Below the pieces are notes generated by a model. That model was not told where the DNA came from and did not search any database. It saw nothing but the letters and a program-made list of their open reading frames with translations. Below are positions 44,836 to 56,371 of a stretch of DNA of 64,000 nt, piece by piece; the stretch's first letter is position 1; each line of letters begins with the position of its first letter. Position numbers and translations under genes: made by a program. Source of the stretch: Amia ocellicauda (taxonomy: Eukaryota > Chordata > Actinopteri > Amiiformes > Amiidae); NCBI RefSeq assembly GCF_036373705.1, contig NW_027102663.1:1-64000 (forward strand), written 5' to 3'.

Positions 44836-45945
44836 TTATAAGGATTGAATATCGCAAACCTGTTGTTCCGGGACCCAACTATTGAACTTTTCAGGCCATC
44901 CAAGCCATTTCATCAACACATATTTTTTCCGGTTCTGGGTTTTTTCAGCTAATATCTTTTCAACTCTGTATACACTGTCTTTACCCACAATAATTTTTTG
45001 TAACTCGGCTTCGTAAAACGTTCCTTCTATATCCTCCCTGTCATAGTCTTTTAACCGGTACACGGGGGGGTCTCTACCCAACTGTTCGGTAACTGTAAAA
45101 TATTCGTCAGAAAATGTTTGTTCATAACCTTTGGCAAAAGTACTCCTTAGCTTTGAAACGCGAACCACATCACCGATGTTGAACTAATAAGTAGTTTTTC
45201 CCTTCTTAATAAATGGTCGGTATAATTTTTTATAGACCTTAAAAGAATTACTTTGATCAACATCTAAAGGCTTCATTTTAATACTGGTGTGATACCCTTG
45301 GTTGTAAGCATCGATAAAATCTTGAACTTTATCAAAATACTTGAACGTGTTGACCGCTGTAAAATATCTCCACATTTTGGTCTTTATGGTGCGGTTAAAC
45401 CTCTCCACTACCGATGCCCTAAGCTCATTACCGGTGGTGAAATGATGTATTTTGTGTCTCTTCAGTAGATTCTGAAATTCTCTGTTGAGAAACTCTTTTC
45501 CTTTATCAGTCTGCAGTTTTTTAGGACATCGACCCTGGGACAATATATCCTCAAAGGCCCTTGTCACCGCCCGACCTGTTTTATTATGTAGAATGCGAGC
45601 CCAGGCATATTTTGATAACACATCGATACACATCAACATCAATTTGTGACCATTGTTATGTTTTGATAAATTTGACATATCGACTAGATCCATTTGCCAT
45701 TGTGAATCTATGTCAGTTGCATATACGCGGTTTCTTTTAAAGTTAATCCTGAGAGGTTTATGTAAGGTATAGGCGTCTTGTTCCCGTAACCATTCTGAAA
45801 CAACCACATCATTAACCTTCACTCCGGCCTCAGCGAGTCCTCTTTGAAAACCCTTCTTACCCGCCAAACCCCCAATCTTGGCTGGGTTGTAGTATAGTTC
45901 CTGCATTTGGGGAGCTTGCCGAGTCATTCTGTCAAATAACCACAC
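44836..45945 (-). pseudogene. retrovirus-like integrase with chromodomain
   Basis: Would insert the element by joining its ends to host DNA. The N-terminal region (MWLFDRMTRQAPQMQELYYN) is followed by the rve core with the D, D and E motifs (WQMDLVDM, LQTDKGKEF, VVERFNRT), an SH3-like basic stretch, and a C-terminal chromodomain (YRVEKILAEK, WLGWPEKFNSWVP). Chromodomains bind methylated histone tails in other mobile elements and may guide insertion. Broken in this copy; copy A shows the open form. Confidence 0.9.
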
Positions 45946-46099
45946 AGACCCACACTATGCGCAAAGTTTTTATACAAGGTTTTTTATTCAACTTCAGGAG
46001 AGCAGATACCACTTTTTAGACATTTGAGAAAAGTATAACATACACAACAATTTTTTCTACGGTCCAGACAAAAATAAATCAGATGATTGGTTACTTGAT
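45946..46099 (-). terminator. right-arm poly(A) region (copy C)
   Basis: A leftward AATAAA (TTTATT at about 45983-45988) in AT-rich sequence would end right-arm transcripts before the integrase promoter. Confidence 0.5.
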
Positions 46100-46492
46100 C
46101 TATATCAACAAATATACCTGTTTCTTTATCTTGTAGGCACACACCTCAGTTACATATGTAAATAAAACAACAATATGACCTATTTTAAAAGTAAACAGAG
46201 GTGTATTAAACATGCTCAGTAAAAGGTCATACAGATGTTGATGAAATGGCCTAATATCATTCTTGGCCCCCTTGAGCCCTTCATCCCAGTGTTCGTACCC
46301 CCCGGTCTTTGTTACAGCAGCCATTCACTTTTCCAGGTTTGAAAGTTGATCCTCATCGATGGTTAAATCTGTAGAGAAAAGGCTCGCGTTGGCTACTTTT
46401 CTGTCAAGCACATGGTGTAATAGCGCTCTCAGGTTAGCTGCTGAGTGTTGATGACAGAACCAGTTGCAGAAGCAGTCCAGAACATTCCCCAT
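46100..46492 (-). pseudogene. small right-arm protein
   Basis: Starts MGNVLDCFCNWFCHQHS in the region upstream of the CxxC-PSQ protein's end. Function unknown. Broken in this copy; see copy D for the longest open form. Confidence 0.55.
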
Positions 46493-46504
46493 GTTCAAAG
46501 TCCC

Positions 46505-47353
46505 TTAGTTCAGGTTAGAGTCTGAATCAGTGGCGTAGATGTCGAATTCTTCGTCGCTGCCCCCAGCTTTAACTTCTTTACGGAAGAAATAAGCTTTTAG
46601 CTTGCCAGCGGTTTTTCTACTCGGCTCATCCAGGTCATTGAGCAGCTGCCCAAGTTTCTCTATTATAAACGGCTCCTTTTTCAGCTCCAGCAAAATCTCA
46701 TCTATGATTTTCTGGACTTGTCCCACAGTGACATGTATGTGGGAGTAAGAGAGCGCCTTGATTAGTGCCGGTTTCAGCCACGGTTTGTTCAGTCTTCTGT
46801 AAAACACGTTGAAATAGAACAGGAAATAGTAACGGTCTGGTTCAAACAAACAACTGTGTCTCAACTGACTGGGGTGATTCACTTCACACCCCCGACAGAC
46901 TTCTTTCAGAGCTCGGTCGATGAGAGCACTCAGAATATACACCAGGGTGCTTTTAACCACTCTGCTTACTTGGTCACATACCCCGGGCAAAAATCCTGCG
47001 TCTTCATCACGCCCCCGGGACAGTCCGATGCTCATTGGGTCGCCTGGTGGTTTGTGGGGTGTTTCTCCATCCATTGGACTGACCCCCTCCTGAGACGCAC
47101 AGACGGTAGACAGTTCGGCAAAATCAAGGCCCTCCATGAGCTCCAGAGGCTGGGGATCCCCGAGACTCATTTGGACATCCATCGCACCGCATGTTGTTTC
47201 GTCCTGAGGGACCGGGGTCTGAGGTCTTGGAGAGTAACCACAGTCAAAGGGTTCCAGAGTGTATACAAAATCTGGGGAATAGAACCAGGGGTGATCCCGG
47301 GTTTGAAGAGGCCTGTAGAGCCTGTCGACGTCCGCAGCTTTCGGGTAAGACAT
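46505..47353 (-). CDS. CxxC-PSQ-HxC right-arm protein
   Basis: About 282 residues from MSYPKAADVD. The N-terminal 130 residues are Pro/Asp-rich and look disordered. A helical domain follows (RVVKSTLVYILSALIDRALK). Next comes a compact Cys/His motif, CRGCEVNHPSQLRHSC, that fits a zinc-binding site, then an aromatic segment (YYFLFYFNVFYRRLNKPW). The C-terminal half is helical and ends in an acidic tail (DEEFDIYATDSDS). I do not recognise a characterised family. The promoter with TGACGT and a TATA-like box just upstream suggests an early or regulatory gene. Confidence 0.68.
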   Translation of the reverse strand: MSYPKAADVDRLYRPLQTRDHPWFYSPDFVYTLEPFDCGYSPRPQTPVPQDETTCGAMDVQMSLGDPQPLELMEGLDFAELSTVCASQEGVSPMDGETPHKPPGDPMSIGLSRGRDEDAGFLPGVCDQVSRVVKSTLVYILSALIDRALKEVCRGCEVNHPSQLRHSCLFEPDRYYFLFYFNVFYRRLNKPWLKPALIKALSYSHIHVTVGQVQKIIDEILLELKKEPFIIEKLGQLLNDLDEPSRKTAGKLKAYFFRKEVKAGGSDEEFDIYATDSDSNLN

Positions 47354-47384
47354 TCTCTTTAATTTTAAACCATGAATGAATTGT

Positions 47385-47418
47385 TGCACCTTTTATCCTA
47401 TCTCTTCACTACGTCACG
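47385..47418 (-). promoter_or_regulatory. right-arm promoter (copy C)
   Basis: Leftward: TGACGT (47411-47416), then GGATAAAAGG (47389-47398), then the MSYPKAADVD start about 40 bp on. The spacing is good for a Pol II core promoter. Confidence 0.6.
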
Positions 47419-47456
47419 ACACACCGCCCTCTTAGAAGAGAGTAGCCCCTGAGCCG

Positions 47457-47861
47457 TCAGACCCCCCTCCAAAACCCCACACGTCGTCTGTCGTAGTTCT
47501 GCAAGCTTTCCCATTCACACCTTTCAAAACCCTGAGTCGGAGACTCCATTTCGCATTCTCTTGGACCCTCTTGCAAGCCTTCTAGAGTCTTATCCACAAG
47601 CCCCAGATCTCTCCAGGCCATCACCTTCAACCAGTCCTCATAAGAGTATTCAATTACCGTCTCAAAAGGTTCCAACGTACCCTCCTTCTCTCCCAAAGCA
47701 AGAAGCTCCACTCCAACATAGCTGGGATCCCTTTTAAAGCGGTAACCCCGTCGAGCCCCCCAGAACAACACCCAGGAGCGTTCAATCTTCAAATTGGTGA
47801 GTACAGGAACCCTTGCCCGGGATTGTTTCTTGCGGGGTTTCATGTTGATGTCGCTGGACAT
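47457..47861 (-). pseudogene. right-end protein
   Basis: The basic N-terminal half is recognisable (MSSDINMKPRKKQ, KIERSWVLFWGARRGYRF). The gene is broken; copy A shows the longest form. A TATTTAAG box lies about 70 bp upstream at 47928-47935, with the TGACGT sites of the inverted repeat beyond it. Confidence 0.65.
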
Positions 47862-47979
47862 GTTGAAGAAGCGGGATGTTTCAGAAGCTGAGAATTAAAG
47901 AGGTATTGCCTAAAAGAAGCGCGGGTTCTTAAATAGAGAGGAGAGTTTCGGGGCGTTGCCTTCAGAGGGGTGGGGGTAT

Positions 47980-48164
47980 TTATGGGTGGCCTTGTTGTTC
48001 AGGGTTTTATGGGTGCACACTTTCTGACGGATATGACGTAGGAATAATTAAGGAAATAACTCTACCTAAAATCACGCCCCCCAATTATGACGTAGGAATA
48101 TTAATAAGCTTAGGGCATACGTCATAACAAAATAGGCCGCGCCCAAAAAACCCTACTATCTACT
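47980..48164 (+). repeat. right terminal inverted repeat (copy C)
   Basis: The reverse complement of 31983-32167 with only a few differences. It ends CCCTACTATCTACT at 48164. Confidence 0.95.
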
Positions 48165-48170
48165 CTTATG
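48165..48170. other. target-site duplication CTTATG (right of C)
   Basis: Matches 31977-31982. Confidence 0.93.
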
Positions 48171-48459
48171 TAGTTGAAGGCGCAGTATAGCTCTCATAGT
48201 CTGGTGGAGACGGAAGACCACCAGCCGTTTGAACAAGCCATTCAGCATCACCTTGTTGGGTTAAGTGCAGGCACTGTCAGAGCGCAGGGCGTCCTGCCTT
48301 TGAAAGAGTTTCCGAAGTGTCCTGATGTGCCCTTTAGCAATGCAAAATAGGTCAGTGAAAATAGAAACCTTTATCTCACAGGCTGGCCCACGGGAAACGC
48401 CTGTGCGCGTTTTATCAGCCTGCTTCGATGGGAGGCATTCGAAACGCCAGGACGGGTCG

Positions 48460-48532
48460 TTTTCCGTAGTGTAGTGGCTATCACGTTTGCCTCACACGCG
48501 AAAGGTCCCCGGTTCGAAACCGGGCGGAAACA
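48460..48532 (+). tRNA. tRNA-Val (anticodon CAC), first base changed
   Basis: The cloverleaf is intact except that position 1 is T opposite C72, and the anticodon stem has one T-G pair. It may be processed poorly. Confidence 0.75.
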
Positions 48533-48757
48533 ACCCGCGGTGCACGCGTGACAGTGCCATGTTACCCGTCGCCATCTCTCTGCCCCAAGGCCGGCCGTCG
48601 TTTTCTCTTCCTCGGAGTGGCAAGAAATCCTGACCTTGAGAACAAACGATCGCAGAAGGGTAGCTTTGCGAGGCGCTGGAACTCACACTTTTAAAATCGA
48701 TACATGTTGTAGCTGTTACAATACGACCGTAGCAGGATCAGCGACATTGCTGTTACT

Positions 48758-48763
48758 CTTATG
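48758..48763. other. unoccupied Polinton target site
   Basis: CTTATG, continuing TAGTCGAAGG. Confidence 0.83.
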
Positions 48764-49421
48764 TAGTCGAAGGCGCAGTATAGCTCTGATAGTCTGGTGG
48801 TGACGGAGGACCTCCAGCCGTTTGAACAAGCCATTCAGCATCACCTTGTTGGGCTAAGTGCAGGCACTGTCAGAGCGCAGGGCGACCTGCCTTTGATAGA
48901 GTTTCCTAAGTGTCCCGAAATCGGTGCACTCAGAGCGTCCGTCCGTCGACAGGTTGAAATTGTAAACGCTGGTGTAGCCACTTTTAATTGAAATATGATG
49001 ATGATGATGATGATGTTGTTGTTCTTGTTCTTGTTGTTGTTGTTGTTCTTGTTTTTCTTGTTGTCGTCGTGGTCGCCGTCATTATTATTGTTAAAGTAAA
49101 GCAGTAGTTAGATTTGTTGCTACCGTAAGGTGTAGAAGGCACAATAGCTTTGTGATTGTCTGATGGTGGCACAAGACGAGCAGCAGCTGTTTGAACAAGC
49201 CATTGAACATCACCTTGTTGGGGTAAGTGTAAGTCTTGTCATAGCTCAGGGCGTTCTTCCTTTGAAAGAGTTTCCAAAGTGTCCTGATGTGCCCTTGAGC
49301 AATGCAAAATAGGTCAGTGAAAATAGAAACCTTTATCTCACAGGCTGGCCCACGGGAAACCCCTGTGCGCGTTTTACCAGCCGGCTTCGATGGGAGCCAT
49401 TTGAAACACCAGGACGGGTCG

Positions 49422-49494
49422 GTTTCCGTAGTGTAGTGGCTATCACGTTCGCCTCACACGCGAAAGGTCCCTGGTTCGAAACCGGGCGGAAACA
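49422..49494 (+). tRNA. tRNA-Val (anticodon CAC)
   Basis: All stems pair (one T-G in the T stem) and the T loop is TTCGAAA. It looks functional. Confidence 0.91.
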
Positions 49495-49718
49495 ACCCGC
49501 GGTGCATGCGTGCCAGTGCTGTGTTACCCGTCGCCATCTCTCTGCCCCAAGGCCGGCCGTCGTTTTCTCTTCCTCGGAGTGGCAAGAAATCCTGACCTTG
49601 AGAACAAACGATCGCAGAAGGGTAGCTTTGCGAGGCACTGGAACTGACACTTTTAAAATCGATACATGTTGTTGCGTTACAATACGACCGTAGCAGGATC
49701 GGCGACATTGCTGTTACT

Positions 49719-49724
49719 CTTATG
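49719..49724. other. unoccupied Polinton target site
   Basis: CTTATG in the standard context, 225 bp past the tRNA gene. Confidence 0.85.
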
Positions 49725-50365
49725 TAGTTGAAGGCGCAGTATAGCTCTGATAGTCTGGTGGTGACGGAAGACCACCAGCCGTTTGAACAAGCCATTCAGC
49801 ATCACCTTGTAGGGCTAAACGCAGGCACTGTCAGAGCGCAGGTCGTCCTGCCTTTGAAAGAGTTTCCGAAGTGTCCCGAAATCGGTGCACTCAGAGCGTT
49901 CGTCCATCGACAGGTTGAAATTGTAAACGCTGGTGTAGCCACTTTTAATTAAAATCTGATGATGATGATGTTGTTGTTGTTATTCTTGTTGTCGTCGTAG
50001 TCGCCGTCATTATTAATGTTAAAGTAAAGCAGTAGTTAGATTTGTTGCTACCGTAAGGTGTAGAAGGCACAATAGCTCTGATAGTCTGGTGGTGAAGGAA
50101 GACCACCAGACGTTTGAACAAGCCATTCAGCATCACCTTGTTGGGTTAAGTGCAGGCACTGTCAGAGCGCAGGGCGTCCTGCCTTTAAAAGAGTTTCCGA
50201 AGTGTCCTGATGTGCCCTTTAGCAATGCCAAACAGGTCAGTGAAAATGGCATCCTTTCGCCGCACTTCAGACGCCATCTCACAGCCTAGCCGACCTGAAA
50301 CACCTGAGCCCGTTTTACCAGCAGGCTTTAACGGTAACCATTTGAAGCAAGAGGCAGCGGTGTCA

Positions 50366-50438
50366 GTTTCCGTAGTGTAGCGGTTATCACGTTCGCCTAA
50401 CGCGCGAAAGGTCCCCGGTTCGAAACCGGGCGGAAACA
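50366..50438 (+). tRNA. tRNA-Val (anticodon AAC)
   Basis: A complete cloverleaf identical in key positions to the 1963 gene. A TTTT terminator follows about 20 bases on. It looks functional. Confidence 0.93.
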
Positions 50439-50736
50439 GCCTACTGTGGGCTGGCCCTTTTCGTCATTCTTGCCCTCGTGGTTCCCCGGAGGCGGTGGGT
50501 GTCTTTTCTTCATTGGAGTGCCCGCAATCGATGCACTCAGAGCGTCCGTCCGTCGACAGGTTGAAATTGTAAACGCTGGTGTAGCCACTTTTAATTAAAA
50601 TCTGATGATGATGATGATGATGATGTTGTTGTTGTTGTTCTTGTTGTTGTTGTTCTTGTTGTCATCGTGGTCGCCGTCATTATTATTGTTAAAGTAAAGC
50701 AGTAGTTAGATTTGTTGCTACCGTAAGGTGTAGAAG

Positions 50737-51309
50737 ACAACAGTTGGTATGGCGTGTGATATCAAAACATTCAGAATACTTTTAACCTATATAATTTATA
50801 AGCTTTGTAAAATAAACCCAAATATATCTTTTGCGGGGATAAACGCTGTTCTGAGTAGTTTGTGACTTGTTTAATACCAAACATAGCATCGCTATAAAAA
50901 AAAAAAAAAAATCACTGTAAAAGCGCTAGTTATTTTTGATCTTTATAGTTATTTTCTAGGCTCAGGTTGTTTTTTAGTGCTTATAAAGGCCTGAAATATT
51001 CTTAGTGGTTGTTGACTATAGGTCTTGATGTTTAAAAATGTTTTTTTGAGAGACCAAAAGGTTCTAATAAAAGTTTAGAGTAGAGAGGAGAGAGATCGTC
51101 TCCATCTTGGTTTCTATTTGAAATTTGATGCAGTGTCATTTTATTGGTTGGTTTTGATATGTTAATTGGTAACAGGGCGGCACAAAGGCCAGACCAGAAC
51201 AATGCCTTACAAGCAGATCCGGCATGTGGCCATCAGTATAAGTATGAAGGTCTGGTCTTCAGCTCGACAGACTCATACTGACCTTTCGATTTAAGACTAA
51301 AGATCAACA
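50737..51309 (+). other. left-arm leader region (copy D)
   Basis: No gene is seen. It matches 2316-2889 of copy A closely, including the A-run, ATTGG box (51143) and TATAAGTA (51237-51244). Confidence 0.6.
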
Positions 51310-53348
51310 ATGTCCGGAAACAACATCAGCGATTCGATTTAAACGAGTTTTTAGGCAAGTCTTCAGATTATTTTCATTGACTCAGAGCGTGTTGTGTGCA
51401 TGTATTGTAAATAAGGCTATAACATCTGTTTTAAGTTCTGTAAAATAATTTTTCAGCCAGTCAACAGGAGTTAATTCCCAACGCTGAGGAGATCATCTGG
51501 AACAACGACGGTAAGATTTTTGTGTTTGCGCTCATGGGTTCTTATGCATGGGTGTGTGTGGTTTGAAGCGGCTCATTAGAGTTATGAAAACGTTTTAATA
51601 TATATTAATGCCGGTCTCTTTAATTACACAGAAACTATCGAAAGGCCTGTGATTAATGTCTCCAAGGATCGACCAAGAGAAGTGGTTGTCCCTAGACAGG
51701 CTGTCTGCCGACCGGGTAAGAACTAAACCCCTGTTTGTTTGTATAACGTTTCTGTAAGATGTTTGAGTCCAGTTTTGTTAATTTTAAAAAATTATCCTGT
51801 CTAACAGTATTAAGAAACGTGGTTCGAGACAACGAAAGGCCTTCCACATCGAGGGCTTGTTTCGTTTTACCTTCGAGAACCGTAACCTTTCAAGAATCTG
51901 AAAGGCCGTCAGCCCCGGTATCTGATAGCTGTGAGTATATATCTGCAGCCTGTAAGAGGTTAAAGCTTTTTATAAAGCGGTGTGGTTAAAGGTTAAACAT
52001 GTCTCTTACCTTCACAGCGGTGCAAAAAGCTAAACCAGCCGAAAAACATAAGAAACGATTATTCTGTGGAGGTAAGTAAGATCTTTCAAACTTTAATGTT
52101 TTTAAAAGGGCTTTGTTTGCCCGTTGAGGGCTAATATTTAAGCGATTTAAGCGTTTCCTGTAGGGCGGGGGGTTCTGGGAAAGATCTTTAGAAGTCCGGA
52201 CAGGTCTAGGCTTGTTTCTGGGGAACGTGTTTAGAAATGACCGATTGCCGTACCGTCTGGTTAGGAAGTAAAGCCGTCCGAAAGGGTTTAGTAAGTTGTT
52301 TGGCTTATCTCCCGCTATTATACTTCTGTTTTAAAGTGGTTGTAGGAAAAGGCTTGAAGGTGTTCATTGTATTTAATATTTAAACAGATCGTGAAAACGT
52401 TTGTGAAACAGGAAGTCCCGGGATCAGGAAGCGTTTACACTTGGAAGGTTCGTTTAAAAATGAAATGTTGTTGTGTGTGTGTGTGTTTTATTAACAATAT
52501 TACAGTTTTTAAAGAAACATTTAAGAAACAGTTTATTTACAGCGGCTTCTCTGTTTTAAATTTATTATCAAGTCCTAATAAATATATTGTCTGTAAATAA
52601 TAAGGCGTTGTAGTGAATGTCTAAGGCTATTTTCAAAGGTCTAAAAAAGCTAAAGGTTTTGAATGTCCTGGACATGTTGTTTTAAGTTTGATTTCTGTCG
52701 CCGTTTAAAGATGTAAATGTAATGTATATTTTTATTCTTCCCAAGACTCTTGGGATAGTCATTCTGTGAATGAGCTATTGAGGACAATTACCCCGTCTAA
52801 GTGGGATCAAACATCTTTCCCGGTGAGATCACCGAGAGGATCCCCCACGATGGTCTTGGAGACCCCCCAACATCTACTCAGGCCACAGCCTTCTGGGGGT
52901 AATTCAACACCCCAGATTCAGCCCGCCGCATTGTCGGGCGGAACAAATACAGGCATCCAACAACCTCAGGGGTCGCCGTCAGTCAGGGCTGACACACCAC
53001 CCAACGACGGCCTAGTTTCAACATCGTCCCCCCAGACCCGTTTCTTGGCTACCGAAACGCGAAACAGTAACCCCGCGCTTGGCCAGGGTGTCACCGCAAA
53101 GGCCTTCTTGGTCTCCGTCCATGAGTATACACTCGCTCCCTGCCTCCTTCGACCGAGATTTACCGGAGCGACCATCCTTTGAAGCTGAGCCAGGCCACCA
53201 GCCCCCGGAGCTACTTCCTGAAGGTCGGCATGAGTTGCTACATACTTTGTTACAAAATCAAAGACTTGTGTTAGTGGGGCAAAACCTGGTGATAGAGAGC
53301 CAAAACACCCTTATTAATACCCTTACTAACGAATTGTACCGTATTTAA
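51310..53348 (+). pseudogene. left-arm gene (copy D)
   Basis: The same conserved blocks and splice-like signals as copy C. It appears broken in the last block region (52766-53348). Confidence 0.55.
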
Positions 53349-53510
53349 TGTTTTAATAGACACAAAACGCCTTACTATTGTGGGTTGTTGGAAAAATAAA
53401 AAATAAATTAAAAAATGTCCTGACTTGGTAAAAGAACTCACAAACTAAAGGATTATGAACAAGCTAGGGCCCCAAAAAGACCTTCCCGAGAGAACATCCC
53501 CGGCCCTGTT

Positions 53511-54329
53511 GTGAACTCCTCTGATGTCCCAATGAACCTGGAACTATTACAAATGATAAATGATTTAAATAACCCCCAATTACCACCGATAGAATGTGAA
53601 TTAACAGAATTACCGGTGAACCCCGACCTGTTACAGATGGTCAATGATCTAAATAACCACCTCCCACCGGTAGCGCTTATAGAGGTTCACCCCCTAGTTC
53701 ACCCCGATTTGTTTGAAATGGTGGAGTCTTTGGAGGAGCTACCCCGACCAAATTCTGCCCCTATTATAAATGATTTGAAACAATTAGAACACAGGATGGC
53801 GGCAGAAGCAGCCATCACTATAGAGGAGGGTCTTGACATTAACCGGTTGGATATCTTTGAAGGACTTTTACAGGCTTTAAATGAGCCTCCTCAAAAAGGG
53901 GGTTTTGTAGATGTCAGCAGTGGGGGTGTTCGGAATGTGGAGGGTTCTGAGACTGATAAGGCTGTGGAGGACATGCTCTGTGAGAATGTAGGGGGTGAAG
54001 GCTTTGTTCAAAATGATGATGTGTCCAAGAGTACCAGTGATCCCGTGATTATAGATAGACCGGCCTATAACAATTTTGAAATGATTCAGTGTTTTAATTT
54101 TGCAGAACTTTTAAATTGTGACAATTATGCAGAAATATTTGTCAACATACACGAGGCTTTGCAGAAAATGCTTGAACAGGTTGCTGAAAGGGTCAGACCT
54201 CGAGATGTTGTACAGTTAGAACTCAGAGGGGATGATTTGTTTAGCAACCTATCTGTAATGCTGAGTGGAGATAATTTAGATGTCTGGCTAAAATCGAAGC
54301 GTTATTGCAAAGTAACGCAGCCATCTTAG
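53511..54329 (+). CDS. acidic helical-repeat protein (copy D)
   Basis: About 270 residues with the three LLQM/LFEM motif copies. It looks whole. Confidence 0.6.
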   Translation: MNSSDVPMNLELLQMINDLNNPQLPPIECELTELPVNPDLLQMVNDLNNHLPPVALIEVHPLVHPDLFEMVESLEELPRPNSAPIINDLKQLEHRMAAEAAITIEEGLDINRLDIFEGLLQALNEPPQKGGFVDVSSGGVRNVEGSETDKAVEDMLCENVGGEGFVQNDDVSKSTSDPVIIDRPAYNNFEMIQCFNFAELLNCDNYAEIFVNIHEALQKMLEQVAERVRPRDVVQLELRGDDLFSNLSVMLSGDNLDVWLKSKRYCKVTQPS

Positions 54330-55366
54330 CTGATGAAAGTCTGTCTCTGGTAATGAATGTGGTTCGTAACCCTGAGGGTGGGGCGCTTAGAAGACTGTCG
54401 AAATGCTTGAAGAACGACATAATTAGGACCAAGCTCAGGCAATTAGTGGTGAGTTCCAGTAGGGACAATAAGCTCTGTTTTGCTTACAGTTTAATAAAAC
54501 TACTCACCCCCGACATGCCTGAACCCCAAGCTCTGCAAGAGGCTTTAACGCTTCATCAGAGGGCTGGCTTAAACTCTCAACAGAGGGTTGCCTTTTCAGA
54601 CATCACCAAGTTGCAGGAACATAACTGTAAACCCCGCCAAGAGACAAATGTCCAAACTGATTTTAAACAGTCTGTGGGGTAAGTTTGGGGAAAGAAATTA
54701 CCGTCTAAACACAACCTTGATTAAAACCACTGAACAGTTTATAGAATTTATGTTTTCCAAACAACATGCAGTATCACACTTTCAATTCTTAAATGACCAC
54801 GTGGCACAGGTCCAGTGGAGGGCCCCTAAAGATTTCCCCACCAAACAGGGGAACGTTAATGTTTTCATAGCGGTTTTTACCACGGCTTACGCCCGGCTTG
54901 AACTGTACAACTTAATGGATCAGTTGCAGGAACGCACACTCTATCATGATTCTGACTCTGTAATCTTTGTCACCAGGCCAGGGGATTGGGTCCCTCCCCT
55001 CGGGGACTACCTTGGGGAGTTAACGAGCGAACTAGATCCTCAGGACCACATAGTGGAGTTTGTTTCAGGGGGTCCTAAGACGCATACAGAACGGCTGCGG
55101 GTAAGACCTGTATGAAAGTTAAGGGTTTCACTCTGAACCATTGTAACAACAAGCTCATTAACATCAAGTCTCTGACGACCCTGGTAGAAAGTTTTGTAAC
55201 CGAGAAAGACGCGCCTCCTCGTGAGATTATTACAGCCGGAAATCAGATCTATCGCAATAAAAAGGAGTACACGTTGGAAAATAGATCACTAAACAAACGG
55301 TTCAGGGTGGTGTACAATAAAGGAGTGTTGAAGACTGATTATACCACTCTGCCTTATGGATATTAG
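54305..55366 (+). pseudogene. polB: DNA polymerase B remnant (copy D)
   Basis: Only the N-terminal edge and the C-terminal polymerase segment (motifs B and C recognisable) are present. It is broken. Confidence 0.85.
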
Positions 55367-56027
55367 CGGTGGTTTTGATAACAGACTTCAACACCCTTTC
55401 TCCTGTATTATAGCTGGTCCCTCCAATTCGGGGAAGAGCTATCTTATAAGGAACATCATAGAAGATGTGGACGCAACCGTGTCCCAAGCTCTTGACAACA
55501 TAGTGTGGTGTTACTCTTGCTGGCAACCTCTCTACGATGATTTGGCTTCGAAAAAAAATAATCTGAAATTTGTGCAAGGTCTCCCCGCCTCGTTGTAAGA
55601 CGATGACTTGTTCCCGCCCGGTCAAACTAACCTAGTGATCCTTGATGACCTGATGGAGCAGGCCGGTGACAACAGTGAAGTGGAAAAAGCTTTCACAAAG
55701 TACACTCATCATAGGAATTTAAGTATTCTTTATTTAGTTCAAAATCTATTTTTTCAAGGTAAAAAAAGCCGCACTATTAATTTAAATGCCAATTATATAA
55801 TTCTTTTTAAAAACCCCAGAGATAAACTACAGGTCACCGTCTTGGCTCGTCAAATGTACCCTAACCAGACCAAGTTCTTTTTGGAGGCATTTGAGGATGC
55901 CACCAAAAAACCCTACGGGTACTTGATTGCGGACTTAAAAGCACAAACCCCAGAAGACTTTCGCCTCAGAACAGGTTTGTGCCCGCCCGATTGGCCGGCA
56001 GTGTATGTGCTAAAGAAAAGGAAATAA
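55356..56027 (+). pseudogene. packaging ATPase (copy D)
   Basis: The Walker A and Walker B segments are both recognisable. It is broken. Confidence 0.85.
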
Positions 56028-56033
56028 ATAAGA

Positions 56034-56369
56034 ATGTCTGTTCGGATTAAAAGAAATCTGCCACTTTTGCAAATGTTATTTGAGGGGAGCCTGCGCCATA
56101 GGAAAGCTGTGCTGGCAGGGGCCCCCTCGGATTTGATCGAGACCATGTGTGAAATAGCTTTTAACATCTTACACGGTAATATACCCCTAACCCCTTCTTA
56201 ACATTCTAAACTCAAAAAACAAAAAGCGGTTATCAAGATCATCGCTAATAAGAAGTATTCTATTAAAAGAAAAAGAAAGAAGATTAATCAAACCAGGGGT
56301 TTTATAGGACCGCTGTTGAGCATAGCCGTGCCTTTCCTAACCAGTCTTCTAGCTTCCAGAGTGGGTTAA
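56034..56369 (+). pseudogene. small basic protein (copy D)
   Basis: The N-terminal LPLLQMLF and C-terminal hydrophobic tail are recognisable. It is broken. Confidence 0.65.
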
Positions 56370-56371
56370 TA

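Larger units (their letters stand above)
31983..48164 (+). mobile_element. Polinton copy C, both ends present
   Basis: A copy of 16,182 bp bounded by 185-bp inverted repeats with AG...CT tips and a 6-bp CTTATG duplication, both hallmarks of Polintons. All expected parts are present in the standard order: left-arm gene, acidic helical protein, PolB, ATPase, small basic protein, virion-protein candidate, then leftward protease, MCP, pVI/pX-like protein, penton, integrase-chromodomain and right-arm proteins. It is broken, with roughly half a dozen breaks, yet several genes still look whole, so it is young. Confidence 0.95.
48165..50736. repeat. tRNA-Val spacer block 4
   Basis: About 2.6 kb with tRNA-Val genes at 48460, 49422 and 50366, empty CTTATG sites at 48758 and 49719, and (GAT)n/(GTT)n tracts near 49003-49063, 49955-49992 and 50607-50665. 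The gene-to-gene period here is about 0.95 kb. Confidence 0.85.

Noticed and set aside
31983-48164. Integrated adenovirus
   Set aside because: The protease, capsid genes and ends are adenovirus-like in general, but the integrase, 6-bp duplication and gene order are those of a Polinton/adintovirus.
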